From a virus: DNA of 20,791 nucleotides. The translations under genes and the position numbers were made by a program. The notes below the pieces were generated by a model, which worked only from the letters and a program-made list of their open reading frames with translations, was not told the origin of the DNA and ran no database searches. The stretch is from positions 1 to 20,791 of the IMG/VR virus record IMGVR_UViG_3300032331_003215; one strand, given 5' to 3'. Every line of letters begins with the position of its first letter. Within the stretch, counting starts at the first letter, position 1. Positions 6,051 through 12,749 of the stretch are shown here, piece after piece.

Positions 6051-6445
6051 ACTTGGTCCTCTTGGCGATTGCCCTGACGCTAGGGGGAAATGGAAGTCCG
6101 CCCGATGGCAACGCATCGTGGTACGACGCAACCTACGCCCCAGGCGGCAAAACGCAAACAACCTGGTACACGCGAGCAGGCTTCACGCATTACGCGGCGA
6201 CGGGGACGTTCACCTGGGGAGACCGCCCGCTCTTCGCGCTTGTTTGCCGAACAGACGTACCGGGACGGTGCGTAGGAGTCACCATCGTCGACCGCTGCTC
6301 ACGCTGCCGCAGCGACTTGCGAAAGCCCTGGGGACCACGCAGCCGATCGATTGACCTGAGCCCAGCAGCCTTCGCACTGCTGGGGGACTTGCGCAAAGGC
6401 GTATTACCAGTCACAATCCAAATCGTTCACAGGGGAGCGCACTAA
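6047..6445 (+). CDS. Secreted RlpA-like double-psi beta-barrel protein
   Basis: A 132-residue protein. A short hydrophobic N-terminus (MNLVLLAIALTLGG) looks like a signal peptide or anchor. The rest has the features of an RlpA/expansin-type double-psi barrel: NASWYD near the start, a middle strand region with CRTDVPGRCVGV, then VTIVDRCSRC and the hallmark SIDLSPAAFALLGDL followed by GVLPVTI. Proteins with this domain bind or act on cell-wall glycans. The two CxxC-like pairs may form disulphides outside the cell. Neighbours are DNA-metabolism and unknown genes, not a lysis cassette, so it may alter the envelope during infection rather than lyse the cell. Confidence 0.75.
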   Translation: MNLVLLAIALTLGGNGSPPDGNASWYDATYAPGGKTQTTWYTRAGFTHYAATGTFTWGDRPLFALVCRTDVPGRCVGVTIVDRCSRCRSDLRKPWGPRSRSIDLSPAAFALLGDLRKGVLPVTIQIVHRGAH

Positions 6446-6463
6446 GAGAGCAGAGGGGGAAAC

Positions 6464-6640
6464 ATGAGGACACCAGAACAGAAAGCGAAAGACAGAGCAG
6501 ACCGGGAGACGTGGCTGCAGGAAACCTACGGCAAGAGCATGACCGTTGAGCAGCACGCGACACTCTATGCAGCGCGCCAAGCCATGCGGACGGAGATCGC
6601 CACAGAGAATGGCGACGATCCAGAAGGCGACGACGAGTGA
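6464..6640 (+). CDS. Small charged protein (58 aa)
   Basis: This short gene lies between 6445 and the next GTG start. It encodes 58 residues: a basic helical first part (TPEQKAKDRADRETW), a middle helix with EQHATLYAARQAM, and an acidic tail (NGDDPEGDDE). AGAGGGGGAAAC in front of the ATG is a strong ribosome site, and the stop overlaps the next gene's GTGA. No family is recognised. Confidence 0.65.
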   Translation: MRTPEQKAKDRADRETWLQETYGKSMTVEQHATLYAARQAMRTEIATENGDDPEGDDE

Positions 6641-7278
6641 AGATCATCCGAGCACTGACTGGCGATTGGATGCGCCTTGTCGCAAAACACACATACCCGA
6701 CGGCGCGCACATTGCGCGAACTGGAAGAGGCGATGGCGGCAGACCTCAAGATCACTTGGCGATCCTGCAACGCCTACATGCTGGAAGAGCGCCGAATGCC
6801 GGAAGACGCCGAAGAGCGCTTCATCGAACTTTACGGCGAACCTACGGAAGACGGATGGCGCGAAGTCGTTCTCCGCAACCGCGAAGACGACAGCCCGCCG
6901 CCAAAGCCACGCAGGAAGCGCGGACGGAACGCGGAAGTTACGCAGGCGTACCGGGACAACTGGCGCGCAGGGTTGATAGAAGCCGCACGCGCGCTGGCAG
7001 ACGGGGCGCTTGGTCACAGGCTCGGAGACTTTACGCAGAACACGGTCACCTACGGCGAAGTCGAACAGTTCGAGAAAGACCTTGACGCCGAGGAAGCAAT
7101 GCACACCTACAGAACCAAAGAGAGCGGGAAGGGCTTCAACGACCTCGCGGCGCGCAACGACTACGTGACAACCTGTTTGCGCTGTGAACTCGTCGGGGCG
7201 ATTGACGACAGCGCGCAGGAAATCAACGGGCTGGTATTCAAAGTGACCTGCGGCACGCGGTCGTACCGGTTCGGTTGA
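6637..7278 (+). CDS. Hypothetical protein (213 aa, GTG start)
   Basis: A 213-residue protein not recognised. The N-terminal 65 residues are helical (ARTLRELEEAMAADLKITWRSCNAYMLEERRMPEDAEERF) and resemble a helix-turn-helix in spacing, which suggests DNA binding, but the call is weak. A proline- and arginine-rich linker (PPPKPRRKRGR) follows, then a second helical part and a C-terminal end with CLRC and a later Cys, possibly a metal knuckle. The GTG start at 6637 forms a GTGA overlap with the previous stop, which argues for coupled translation. Confidence 0.65.
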   Translation: MKIIRALTGDWMRLVAKHTYPTARTLRELEEAMAADLKITWRSCNAYMLEERRMPEDAEERFIELYGEPTEDGWREVVLRNREDDSPPPKPRRKRGRNAEVTQAYRDNWRAGLIEAARALADGALGHRLGDFTQNTVTYGEVEQFEKDLDAEEAMHTYRTKESGKGFNDLAARNDYVTTCLRCELVGAIDDSAQEINGLVFKVTCGTRSYRFG

Positions 7279-7282
7279 TTGA

Positions 7283-7564
7283 ATGAAACCGTTCTGCCTC
7301 ACCTGCCTAGCATCCGCGCAACCGAACGCTGAGACGTGCGACGGCAGTCACACCGCTCCCATCAAGACGCAGGGAAACAAAACCGAATCGCTCCGTAAGC
7401 GACGGGAGCGTGATCGCGTGCGTTACCAAACGCAGCGAGAAAAGCGGATTGCGCAAATGCGGGATCATTACCTTACGAACAGGGAGCGCAGGCGTGCGGA
7501 ACACCGCGCTTACTACGCAGCGAACCGGGAACGCATCAACGCAAAGCGAAGAGGGAGCGGCTAG
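7283..7564 (+). CDS. Basic repeat protein with N-terminal cysteine knuckle
   Basis: A 93-residue strongly basic protein. It starts with CLTC and a further Cys and His (ETCDGSH), a possible zinc site, followed by a lysine/arginine-rich stretch and imperfect repeats of the form R-x-x-Y-x-x-N-R-E-R (HYLTNRERRRAEHR, then YYAANRERINAKR). Such repeats are known in phage and bacterial small nucleic-acid-binding proteins and next to HNH-type genes. An HNH gene lies two genes downstream. It likely binds nucleic acid. No clear ribosome site precedes the ATG at 7283, only four bases after the previous stop, so translation may be coupled. Confidence 0.6.
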   Translation: MKPFCLTCLASAQPNAETCDGSHTAPIKTQGNKTESLRKRRERDRVRYQTQREKRIAQMRDHYLTNRERRRAEHRAYYAANRERINAKRRGSG

Positions 7565-7576
7565 ACTCCGACAACG

Positions 7577-7596
7577 CCCGCGCTGCTCCGCGCGGG
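7577..7596 (+). terminator. Perfect 7-bp GC hairpin
   Basis: CCCGCGC and GCGCGGG pair perfectly around a six-base loop, starting 12 bases after the stop of the basic repeat protein. It has no T-run. It lies immediately before a second, longer hairpin, so the two probably work together as a transcript end or processing structure. Confidence 0.5.
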
Positions 7597-7602
7597 TCCC
7601 AT

Positions 7603-7633
7603 GCCTGCCGAGGGAGTCCTCCCCTCGGCAGGC
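7603..7633 (+). terminator. Perfect 12-bp hairpin, second of a tandem pair
   Basis: GCCTGCCGAGGG and CCCTCGGCAGGC form a perfect 12-bp stem with a seven-base loop, six bases after the first hairpin and 33 bases before the metallopeptidase gene. There is no T-run, so this is not a classic intrinsic terminator. A structured 3' end or RNA stabiliser is equally possible. Confidence 0.55.
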
Positions 7634-7665
7634 GCAACACACAGAGGGGACAACAGGGGGGAACG

Positions 7666-8073
7666 ATGGCGAGACAAGACCGACACACAGTCGTGCAAGC
7701 GTGGATCTCCCATGCCCAATTTCTCCTGCACCTTGACGAGTGGAAGATCACGATCGCCAAAGACGCTGCAGACGTTGAAGCCTGGGCAGACATCGACACG
7801 GGATCGGGGCAGAACTATGAAGCCGAACTACGGCTCAGTCACGACTTCTTCCGTCAGACGGCAGAGAGACAGCGCCTCGTCCTCACGCACGAACTGCTTC
7901 ACCTTGCCAGCGCACGCTACGCCCGCATCGTTGAAAACTTAGAAGACGCGCTCGGGAAAGTCGCGTGGGCGGTTCTGGCTCCGCAAATTGACGACGGGGA
8001 AGAGCGCATGGTTGAGTTCTTTGCCAACCTTCTCGCGCCCGGGCTTGACCTTCCGAACTTCCCCAAAGCGTGA
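7666..8073 (+). CDS. HELLH metallopeptidase-like protein
   Basis: A 135-residue protein with a zincin HExxH motif (His75-Glu-Leu-Leu-His79 in LTHELLHLAS) inside a helix, and a later EERMVEFFANLL helix whose Glu117 could be the third zinc ligand. Before it lies a strand region (EWKITIAKDAADVEAWADID). Small phage proteins of this type occur in accessory regions; substrates are unknown. CAGGGGGGAACG precedes the ATG, a strong ribosome site, and the gene follows the tandem hairpins, so it probably begins a new segment. The stop overlaps the GTG of the HNH gene. Confidence 0.7.
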   Translation: MARQDRHTVVQAWISHAQFLLHLDEWKITIAKDAADVEAWADIDTGSGQNYEAELRLSHDFFRQTAERQRLVLTHELLHLASARYARIVENLEDALGKVAWAVLAPQIDDGEERMVEFFANLLAPGLDLPNFPKA

Positions 8074-8396
8074 CGTTCGCTCGACCATGCCTCGACTGCG
8101 GAACTCTGACGACCGGTGGAGACCGCTGCGCGCCACACAGCGCCGCGGCACAGGCACGCTGGAAGGCTGGCAAGCCGAACCCTTACAGCGACCCGGCGTG
8201 GCGCCGGCTCAGCGCAATGGTCCGATCAAAGCGCCCCTGGTGCGAAGCCTGCGGGACGACAAAGGATCTGACCGTTGACCATCTTGACCCGGTCAGCAAA
8301 GGCGGACCGCTGCTCGCACCGGAACACAGGCTGCGCGTCGTTTGCCGCGCTTGCCACGGCAGGATGACAAAACACAGAAAGGAAAGCACGCGATGA
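8070..8396 (+). CDS. HNH endonuclease (GTG start)
   Basis: A 108-residue HNH-type protein. It has an N-terminal cysteine module (CLDC, later CAPH), then a YSDPAWRRLSAMVR helix and the core: CEAC (Cys58, Cys61), DH at Asp70-His71, PVSKGG, then CRACH (Cys92, Cys95, His96). The usual Asn of the motif is replaced near residue 86 by His in PEHRLRVV. HNH proteins near a terminase often assist packaging, but here the terminase is about 4 kb downstream, so a homing or nicking role is also possible. The GTG at 8070 gives a GTGA overlap with the metallopeptidase stop. Confidence 0.8.
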   Translation: MTFARPCLDCGTLTTGGDRCAPHSAAAQARWKAGKPNPYSDPAWRRLSAMVRSKRPWCEACGTTKDLTVDHLDPVSKGGPLLAPEHRLRVVCRACHGRMTKHRKESTR

Positions 8397-9601
8397 GAAT
8401 CGGTTTCTACAGCAACTCGCCCCATATTCCAAGTGGTTACGGTCAACAGTGCGCACAAGTGATCGAACGAATGGCGAAAGACGGACACGAAGTCGCGGTG
8501 ATGAGTAATCACGGCGCAGCCGTTCAAATGATGTGGAACAACATCCCGATCTTCCCAGACGGGTTGCGCCAATACAGCGTTGACCTTTTTCCGCAGCAAC
8601 TTGCTGGCTGGGGCGGGATTAGCATCGGGCTGTTTGACGCCTGGGTTCTGGTTCCAGTTGCCGAGCAACTGCGCACGCTCAAACTGGCGTGGTGGGTTCC
8701 GATTGACCACGAACCGATTCCACCGCTCGTTGCTGAGTTCATCGCAAAGAGCGGATGCGTCGCCATTGCCATGAGTCAACACGGGGAGAAGTGCCTGCTT
8801 GACGTTGGTATTCCGCGCGAAAACGTTGTCTACATTCCGCATGCGATCGACACCCGCAACCTATTCGTCGACAAGGGGCGACAGGCGCGAAAGGATATGG
8901 GCATCCCAGAAGACGCACACCTGACGATCATGAACGCTGCCAATCGCGGAAAGCAGCCGATCCGCAAAGCGTTCGCTCAAAATCTTGAAGCGATCGTGCG
9001 GCACCTGAATAAGCATGAAGACGCCTACGCGTACATCCACACGGAGCCCCTGGGACTCAGCGATGGCATGAACTTGCCGCGCTATCTCGGGTACCTCAAA
9101 GCGCCGGCTGAACGCATCCGATGGGCGGAACCGATCGCTTACCGCAACGGCATCCCGACGGAACACTTGCCGCTCATCTATTCGGCAGGGGACGTGTTGC
9201 TCGCCACCTCGATGGGGGAAGGTTTCGGCGTTCCGACTATTGAGAGTCAGGCGTGCGGCACCCCAGTCATCGTGAGCGACTGGGCTGCGAGCGCGGAACT
9301 CTGCGGACCATACGGGACAAAGATCGGGGGACAAAGAGACTGGGACGAACACCAGGGAGCCTGGTGGATCAACCCAGACATTGATCAGATCGCCGCGGCG
9401 CTTGAGAATAACTATCACCAGACGAAGGCGGGGCTGGTTGACCGGACGGCAGTCCGACGCTTTGCGCTGAACTTTGACGCGGACGATGTCTACGAAGCGA
9501 AGTGGAAGCCGCTCATCGCCATGCTTCACCAGCGCCCAGCGCCGGGGCAGACAGCCCAGCCCAGCCGAGCGCAACGTCGCGCAGCGCAACGAAGGAAGTG
9601 A
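8393..9601 (+). CDS. GT4-type glycosyltransferase (GT-B fold)
   Basis: A 402-residue protein with GT-B architecture. The N-terminal domain starts MRIGFYSNSPHIPSGYGQQ, a glycine-rich opening typical of family 4 enzymes. The C-terminal domain carries GEGFGVPTIESQACGTPV, with the E-x7-E pair at Glu276 and Glu284 that contacts the nucleotide-sugar donor. The basic, proline-rich C-terminal tail (about residues 380-402) is probably disordered. The enzyme would transfer a sugar, but the acceptor cannot be read: modified DNA bases, a phage surface protein or a host envelope glycan are all possible. ATG 8393 overlaps the HNH stop. Confidence 0.85.
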   Translation: MRIGFYSNSPHIPSGYGQQCAQVIERMAKDGHEVAVMSNHGAAVQMMWNNIPIFPDGLRQYSVDLFPQQLAGWGGISIGLFDAWVLVPVAEQLRTLKLAWWVPIDHEPIPPLVAEFIAKSGCVAIAMSQHGEKCLLDVGIPRENVVYIPHAIDTRNLFVDKGRQARKDMGIPEDAHLTIMNAANRGKQPIRKAFAQNLEAIVRHLNKHEDAYAYIHTEPLGLSDGMNLPRYLGYLKAPAERIRWAEPIAYRNGIPTEHLPLIYSAGDVLLATSMGEGFGVPTIESQACGTPVIVSDWAASAELCGPYGTKIGGQRDWDEHQGAWWINPDIDQIAAALENNYHQTKAGLVDRTAVRRFALNFDADDVYEAKWKPLIAMLHQRPAPGQTAQPSRAQRRAAQRRK

Positions 9602-9723
9602 CAAACGGGGGGGCGGTCAAAATCATACGCACGAATAGTCGCCGGCTATCCAACGCCGAGCCCAGCGCACAGGCGGGGGGGTTTTTAGGTTTTGGTGTAA
9701 AATCCAAACAGGGGGGAAAATGA
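9598..9723 (+). CDS. Candidate 41-residue gene filling the gap before metK
   Basis: A GTG at 9598 overlaps the glycosyltransferase stop as GTGA, and this frame runs to TGA 9721-9723, which overlaps the metK start as ATGA. The 41-residue product (NGGAVKIIRTNSRRLSN, ending AGGFLGFGVKSK) is basic with a glycine/phenylalanine-rich tail. Overlaps on both sides are the standard arrangement here, which supports it. Against it: the GAAGGA just before the GTG is too close to be a good ribosome site, and the stretch is AT-richer than its neighbours and might instead be regulatory. Confidence 0.4.
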   Translation: MTNGGAVKIIRTNSRRLSNAEPSAQAGGFLGFGVKSKQGGK

Positions 9724-10835
9724 GCAGGAAGACACTGACCTCGGAATCCGTAACGGGCGGACACCCGGACAAACTCTGCGACCAAATCAGCGACGGCATC
9801 CTTGACCGGTTGCTGGCTGAAGACCCGAACGCACGCGTTGCGGTTGAAGCCGCAGCGAAAGACAACACGGTCTGGGTCTTCGGGGAAGTCGGAAGCGCCG
9901 CCGAGCCGCACGCCGAAGCGGTCGTGCGTGACGTCTTCCGGCGCAACGGGTACACAGACCCGGATAGCGGAACAACGGCAGACACGGTGGAAGTCCGAAC
10001 GACGATCAGCCGCCAAAGCCCAGACATCGCTCAAGGCGTCGACAACGCAGACCCGCTCGGAGCAGGGGCTGGCGATCAGGGGCTCATGATTGGATACGCA
10101 ACGAAGGAAGCGCTTGGGTACATGCCGCTGCCGCTTTACCTTTCCAGGCAACTCACAAACGCGCTGACGCGCGAACGGGAGACCGGGCGGCTGCCGTGGT
10201 TGCGACCGGACGGGAAGGCACAAGTCAGCGTCCGATACGAAGACGGAGAGCCCGAGGAAATTACCGCGGTTGTCATCTCGGCGCAACACGCCTCGGACAT
10301 TGGCATTGACGAAGTCCGCGCAGCGCTTTCAGAAATTGCCAACAGCGTGCTGCCGAACTATTACCTCACCAATGAAACAGCCTTCCACTTCAATCCGACA
10401 GGGCGGTTCGTCATTGGCGGACCGGCTGCTGACTCGGGGCTGACCGGGAGAAAGATCATCGTGGACACCTACGGCGGCGCAGCGCGCCACGGCGGTGGAG
10501 CCTTCAGCGGAAAAGACCCGAGTAAAGTTGACCGCACTGGGGCATACGCCGCGCGCTGGCTTGCGAAAAGCATCGTCGCATCGGGACACGCAAAGCGCGC
10601 GGAAGTGGAACTTGCCTACGCGATCGGAGTGGCAGACCCCGTGGCGGTTAACGTCGACACGTTCGGAGAGGGAGACGACCGCGCGCTTGCCGCGCATTTT
10701 GACGACACCATTGACCTGCGCCCTGGCGCAATCATTGAGCGGCTAGGATTAAAGCGAGTCAAGTACCAGCGATGCGCGCGCACCGGACACTTCGGAGACC
10801 CCGAACTGCCGTGGGAAGAGGCGCTCGAGATTTAG
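9720..10835 (+). CDS. metK: S-adenosylmethionine synthetase
   Basis: A complete 371-residue methionine adenosyltransferase that makes SAM from methionine and ATP. The family's three repeated domains are visible. GGHPDK is at residues 13-18 (His15, Asp17), GAGAGDQG holds Asp119, Lys166 lies in DGKAQV, DSGLTGRK carries Asp238, Arg244 and Lys245, and FSGKDPSKVDR gives Lys265, Lys269 and Asp271. It is slightly shorter than typical bacterial enzymes (about 380-400). ACAGGGGGGAAA before the ATG is a strong ribosome site. In a phage it would raise the SAM supply, probably for the DNA methyltransferases at 298-1548 and 10845-12254. Nothing suggests decay. Confidence 0.95.
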   Translation: MSRKTLTSESVTGGHPDKLCDQISDGILDRLLAEDPNARVAVEAAAKDNTVWVFGEVGSAAEPHAEAVVRDVFRRNGYTDPDSGTTADTVEVRTTISRQSPDIAQGVDNADPLGAGAGDQGLMIGYATKEALGYMPLPLYLSRQLTNALTRERETGRLPWLRPDGKAQVSVRYEDGEPEEITAVVISAQHASDIGIDEVRAALSEIANSVLPNYYLTNETAFHFNPTGRFVIGGPAADSGLTGRKIIVDTYGGAARHGGGAFSGKDPSKVDRTGAYAARWLAKSIVASGHAKRAEVELAYAIGVADPVAVNVDTFGEGDDRALAAHFDDTIDLRPGAIIERLGLKRVKYQRCARTGHFGDPELPWEEALEI

Positions 10836-10844
10836 GGGGACACG

Positions 10845-12254
10845 ATGGCAAAGACAGAATGGCGCAATAGGATTACGAAAAGCGCGGAAGTCGCACCAGA
10901 GACGATCCTGCCAAACCCAGAGAATTACAGGGAACACCCGGACAGGCAACAGCGGCTCATGAGCGGGGCGCTCAACGAACTCGGATGGGTGCAGCCGGTG
11001 ATTGTTAACAGCCGAAGCGGAAGACTTATTGACGGACACATGCGCGTTGCGCTCGCGATCAGGCGCGCAGAGAAGACTGTGCCGGTGAACTACGTTGACC
11101 TCAGCGAAGAGGAAGAGCGCGTCGCGCTTGCAACGATTGATCCGCTGGGCGAACTTGCGCGCCAAAACGACAACGACCTGCGCTCGCTGCTTGCGCAAGT
11201 TTCAGTCAAAGATCGGGACCTGAAAGACCTACTCAGCGAACTCGACAAAGACGCAGGCGGGGATCAAGACTCCAGCGAAGAGACGCGCGAGACGCTGATG
11301 GCAAAAAATCGCGTTGACGAACTGCGTGCAAAGTGGAAGGTGAAGGCGGGCGACGTTTGGCAGGCTGGAACGCACCGGATCGGTTGCCTTGACGCAACAA
11401 ACCCGAAAGCGGTCGCCAAACTGATGGGCGCAAAAAAGGCGCACCTGGTCTTCACAGACCCGCCATACGGCGTGGCATACCAGGCAAGCGGACATGAGGA
11501 AATCAAAAACGACGCGCTGACTGGGGACGCACTTGTGGACTTTCTCGTCAAGTCTTTCAAAAACATGGAAGCCCACTCTTACGATGACGCAGGCTTCTAC
11601 ATTTGGCACGCCACGAGCAGCCGCGACGAATTTACACACGCGCTCAAGCGCGCCGGACTGCTTGAAAAGCAGTACCTCATCTGGGCAAAGCCGCAGCCCA
11701 CGCTCGGACACGCGGACTACCAACAGGCACATGAACCGTGCTTCTACGCGAGTAAAGCGGGACACCAGCCGCGCTGGTTCGGCGGGCGAGACAAAAACAC
11801 GGTCTGGGTTATTGCGCAGGCAGACGCAGAAAGGGCAAGCGCAACACTCACCGGCGGATTGATGATCAGCGCCGGAGACCGCCGCCTCTGGCTCAGCGAC
11901 AAATCGCCAAAGGGGAAAAAACTGCGCACCTTCAGGATTGAGCCTGGCGAGCGCCTGGAACTCAATGAACCGGGGGACGAAAGCGACATTTGGATTGTCG
12001 GAAGGGATACGACAAAGCCCTACCACCCCACGCAAAAACCCGTTGAACTCGCAGCGCGGGCGATCCGCAACTCCACGGAGCCAGGCGACATTGTGGTCGA
12101 CCTTTTCCTCGGGAGCGGTTCCACCGCGGTTGCTGCAGAGCGCACAGGGCGAACTTGCTACGGGACAGACTACGACGCAGGGTACGTCGCAGTTATTCTC
12201 GAGCGCCTAAGCGAAGAGGGGCTGAAGCCTGAGCGCATCAACGAGAGCGCGTAG
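10845..12254 (+). CDS. ParB-like domain fused to DNA methyltransferase
   Basis: A 469-residue two-part protein. Residues about 15-105 are a ParB/Srx-like domain (PNPENYREHPDRQ, GWVQPVIVN, LIDGHMRVALAI). Residues about 165-460 are a DNA amino-methyltransferase with TDPPYGVAY (Asp205-Pro-Pro-Tyr208), then HPTQKPVELAARAI and the SAM-binding VVDLFLGSGSTAV near residue 415. DPPY before the SAM motif is the beta-class order. It should methylate adenine N6 or cytosine N4. Such fusions are common in phages and may protect against restriction or regulate packaging. It follows metK by nine bases, so SAM supply and use are adjacent. The target sequence is unknown. Confidence 0.9.
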   Translation: MAKTEWRNRITKSAEVAPETILPNPENYREHPDRQQRLMSGALNELGWVQPVIVNSRSGRLIDGHMRVALAIRRAEKTVPVNYVDLSEEEERVALATIDPLGELARQNDNDLRSLLAQVSVKDRDLKDLLSELDKDAGGDQDSSEETRETLMAKNRVDELRAKWKVKAGDVWQAGTHRIGCLDATNPKAVAKLMGAKKAHLVFTDPPYGVAYQASGHEEIKNDALTGDALVDFLVKSFKNMEAHSYDDAGFYIWHATSSRDEFTHALKRAGLLEKQYLIWAKPQPTLGHADYQQAHEPCFYASKAGHQPRWFGGRDKNTVWVIAQADAERASATLTGGLMISAGDRRLWLSDKSPKGKKLRTFRIEPGERLELNEPGDESDIWIVGRDTTKPYHPTQKPVELAARAIRNSTEPGDIVVDLFLGSGSTAVAAERTGRTCYGTDYDAGYVAVILERLSEEGLKPERINESA

Positions 12255-12263
12255 AAGACCCGC

Positions 12264-12749
12264 ATGGGAACCCGCGGACCGGCACCAAAGCCAACACGCC
12301 TGAAGATCATCTCTGGGGAGACGCGCCCAAGCGTCATCAATTACGCAGAGCCCATCCCGGGCGGCGGACCGCTTACCGCACCGGAAGACTTGCGCCCGGA
12401 AGCGCGCGTCGTCTGGGAGCGCGTCATTGACGCGATCGGACACACCGGGGTGTTGACGTCGGCAGACAAAGACCTGCTCAGGCTTTACTGCGAGACGCTG
12501 GTTCGCTACACGGAAGCCGAGGGCATGCTCTCAAAGACTGGACCGTTGATCCGTGGAAGAGACGGGAACCTAGTCAAAAACCCGCTGCACCAAATCGTCA
12601 GAGACAACGCAGACTCAGTGAAAAAGTACGCGCGCGAACTCGGGCTCACGCCGGCTGCTAGGGTTGGACTGAAGGGGGACATTGATGGTCAAGCGAACTC
12701 GGCAACCGCGAAACTCGACGCCATTATCCGCGCAGCACGCCGAGCCTAA
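12264..12749 (+). CDS. Terminase small subunit, P27 family
   Basis: A 161-residue protein opening MGTRGPAPKPTRLKIISGET, the typical start of P27-type small terminases, followed by helices (RPEARVVWERVIDAIG, GVLTSADKDLLRLYCETLVRY, KNPLHQIVRDNADSVKKYARELGL) that form the DNA-recognition and oligomerisation region. It recognises phage DNA and presents it to the large subunit. Only a weak ribosome site precedes the ATG. The gene end overlaps the large-subunit gene by 65 bases, so the two are probably coupled in translation. Confidence 0.9.
   Translation: MGTRGPAPKPTRLKIISGETRPSVINYAEPIPGGGPLTAPEDLRPEARVVWERVIDAIGHTGVLTSADKDLLRLYCETLVRYTEAEGMLSKTGPLIRGRDGNLVKNPLHQIVRDNADSVKKYARELGLTPAARVGLKGDIDGQANSATAKLDAIIRAARRA

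Noticed and set aside
5364-6161. Reverse-strand open frame (265 aa)
   Set aside because: It crosses three forward genes joined by overlaps and has no family features.
8861-9604. Long reverse-strand open frame (247 aa) opposite the glycosyltransferase
   Set aside because: It is a mirror of GC-rich coding sequence. The forward frame has a clear GT4 motif and ribosome site, while the reverse frame has no recognisable domain.
9683-9708. Possible promoter (TTTTAGG and TGTAAAAT) before metK
   Set aside because: TAAAAT resembles a -10 box, but no good -35 lies at the right distance and the patch overlaps a candidate small gene, so I do not list it as a promoter.
9513-10289. Reverse-strand open frame (258 aa) opposite metK
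   Set aside because: metK is certain on the forward strand, and this frame spans a gene junction with no sensible start or motif.
11229-12035. Reverse-strand open frame (268 aa) opposite the ParB-methyltransferase
   Set aside because: The forward frame has full ParB and DPPY motifs. The reverse product is cysteine- and arginine-rich with no domain, typical of a shadow frame.
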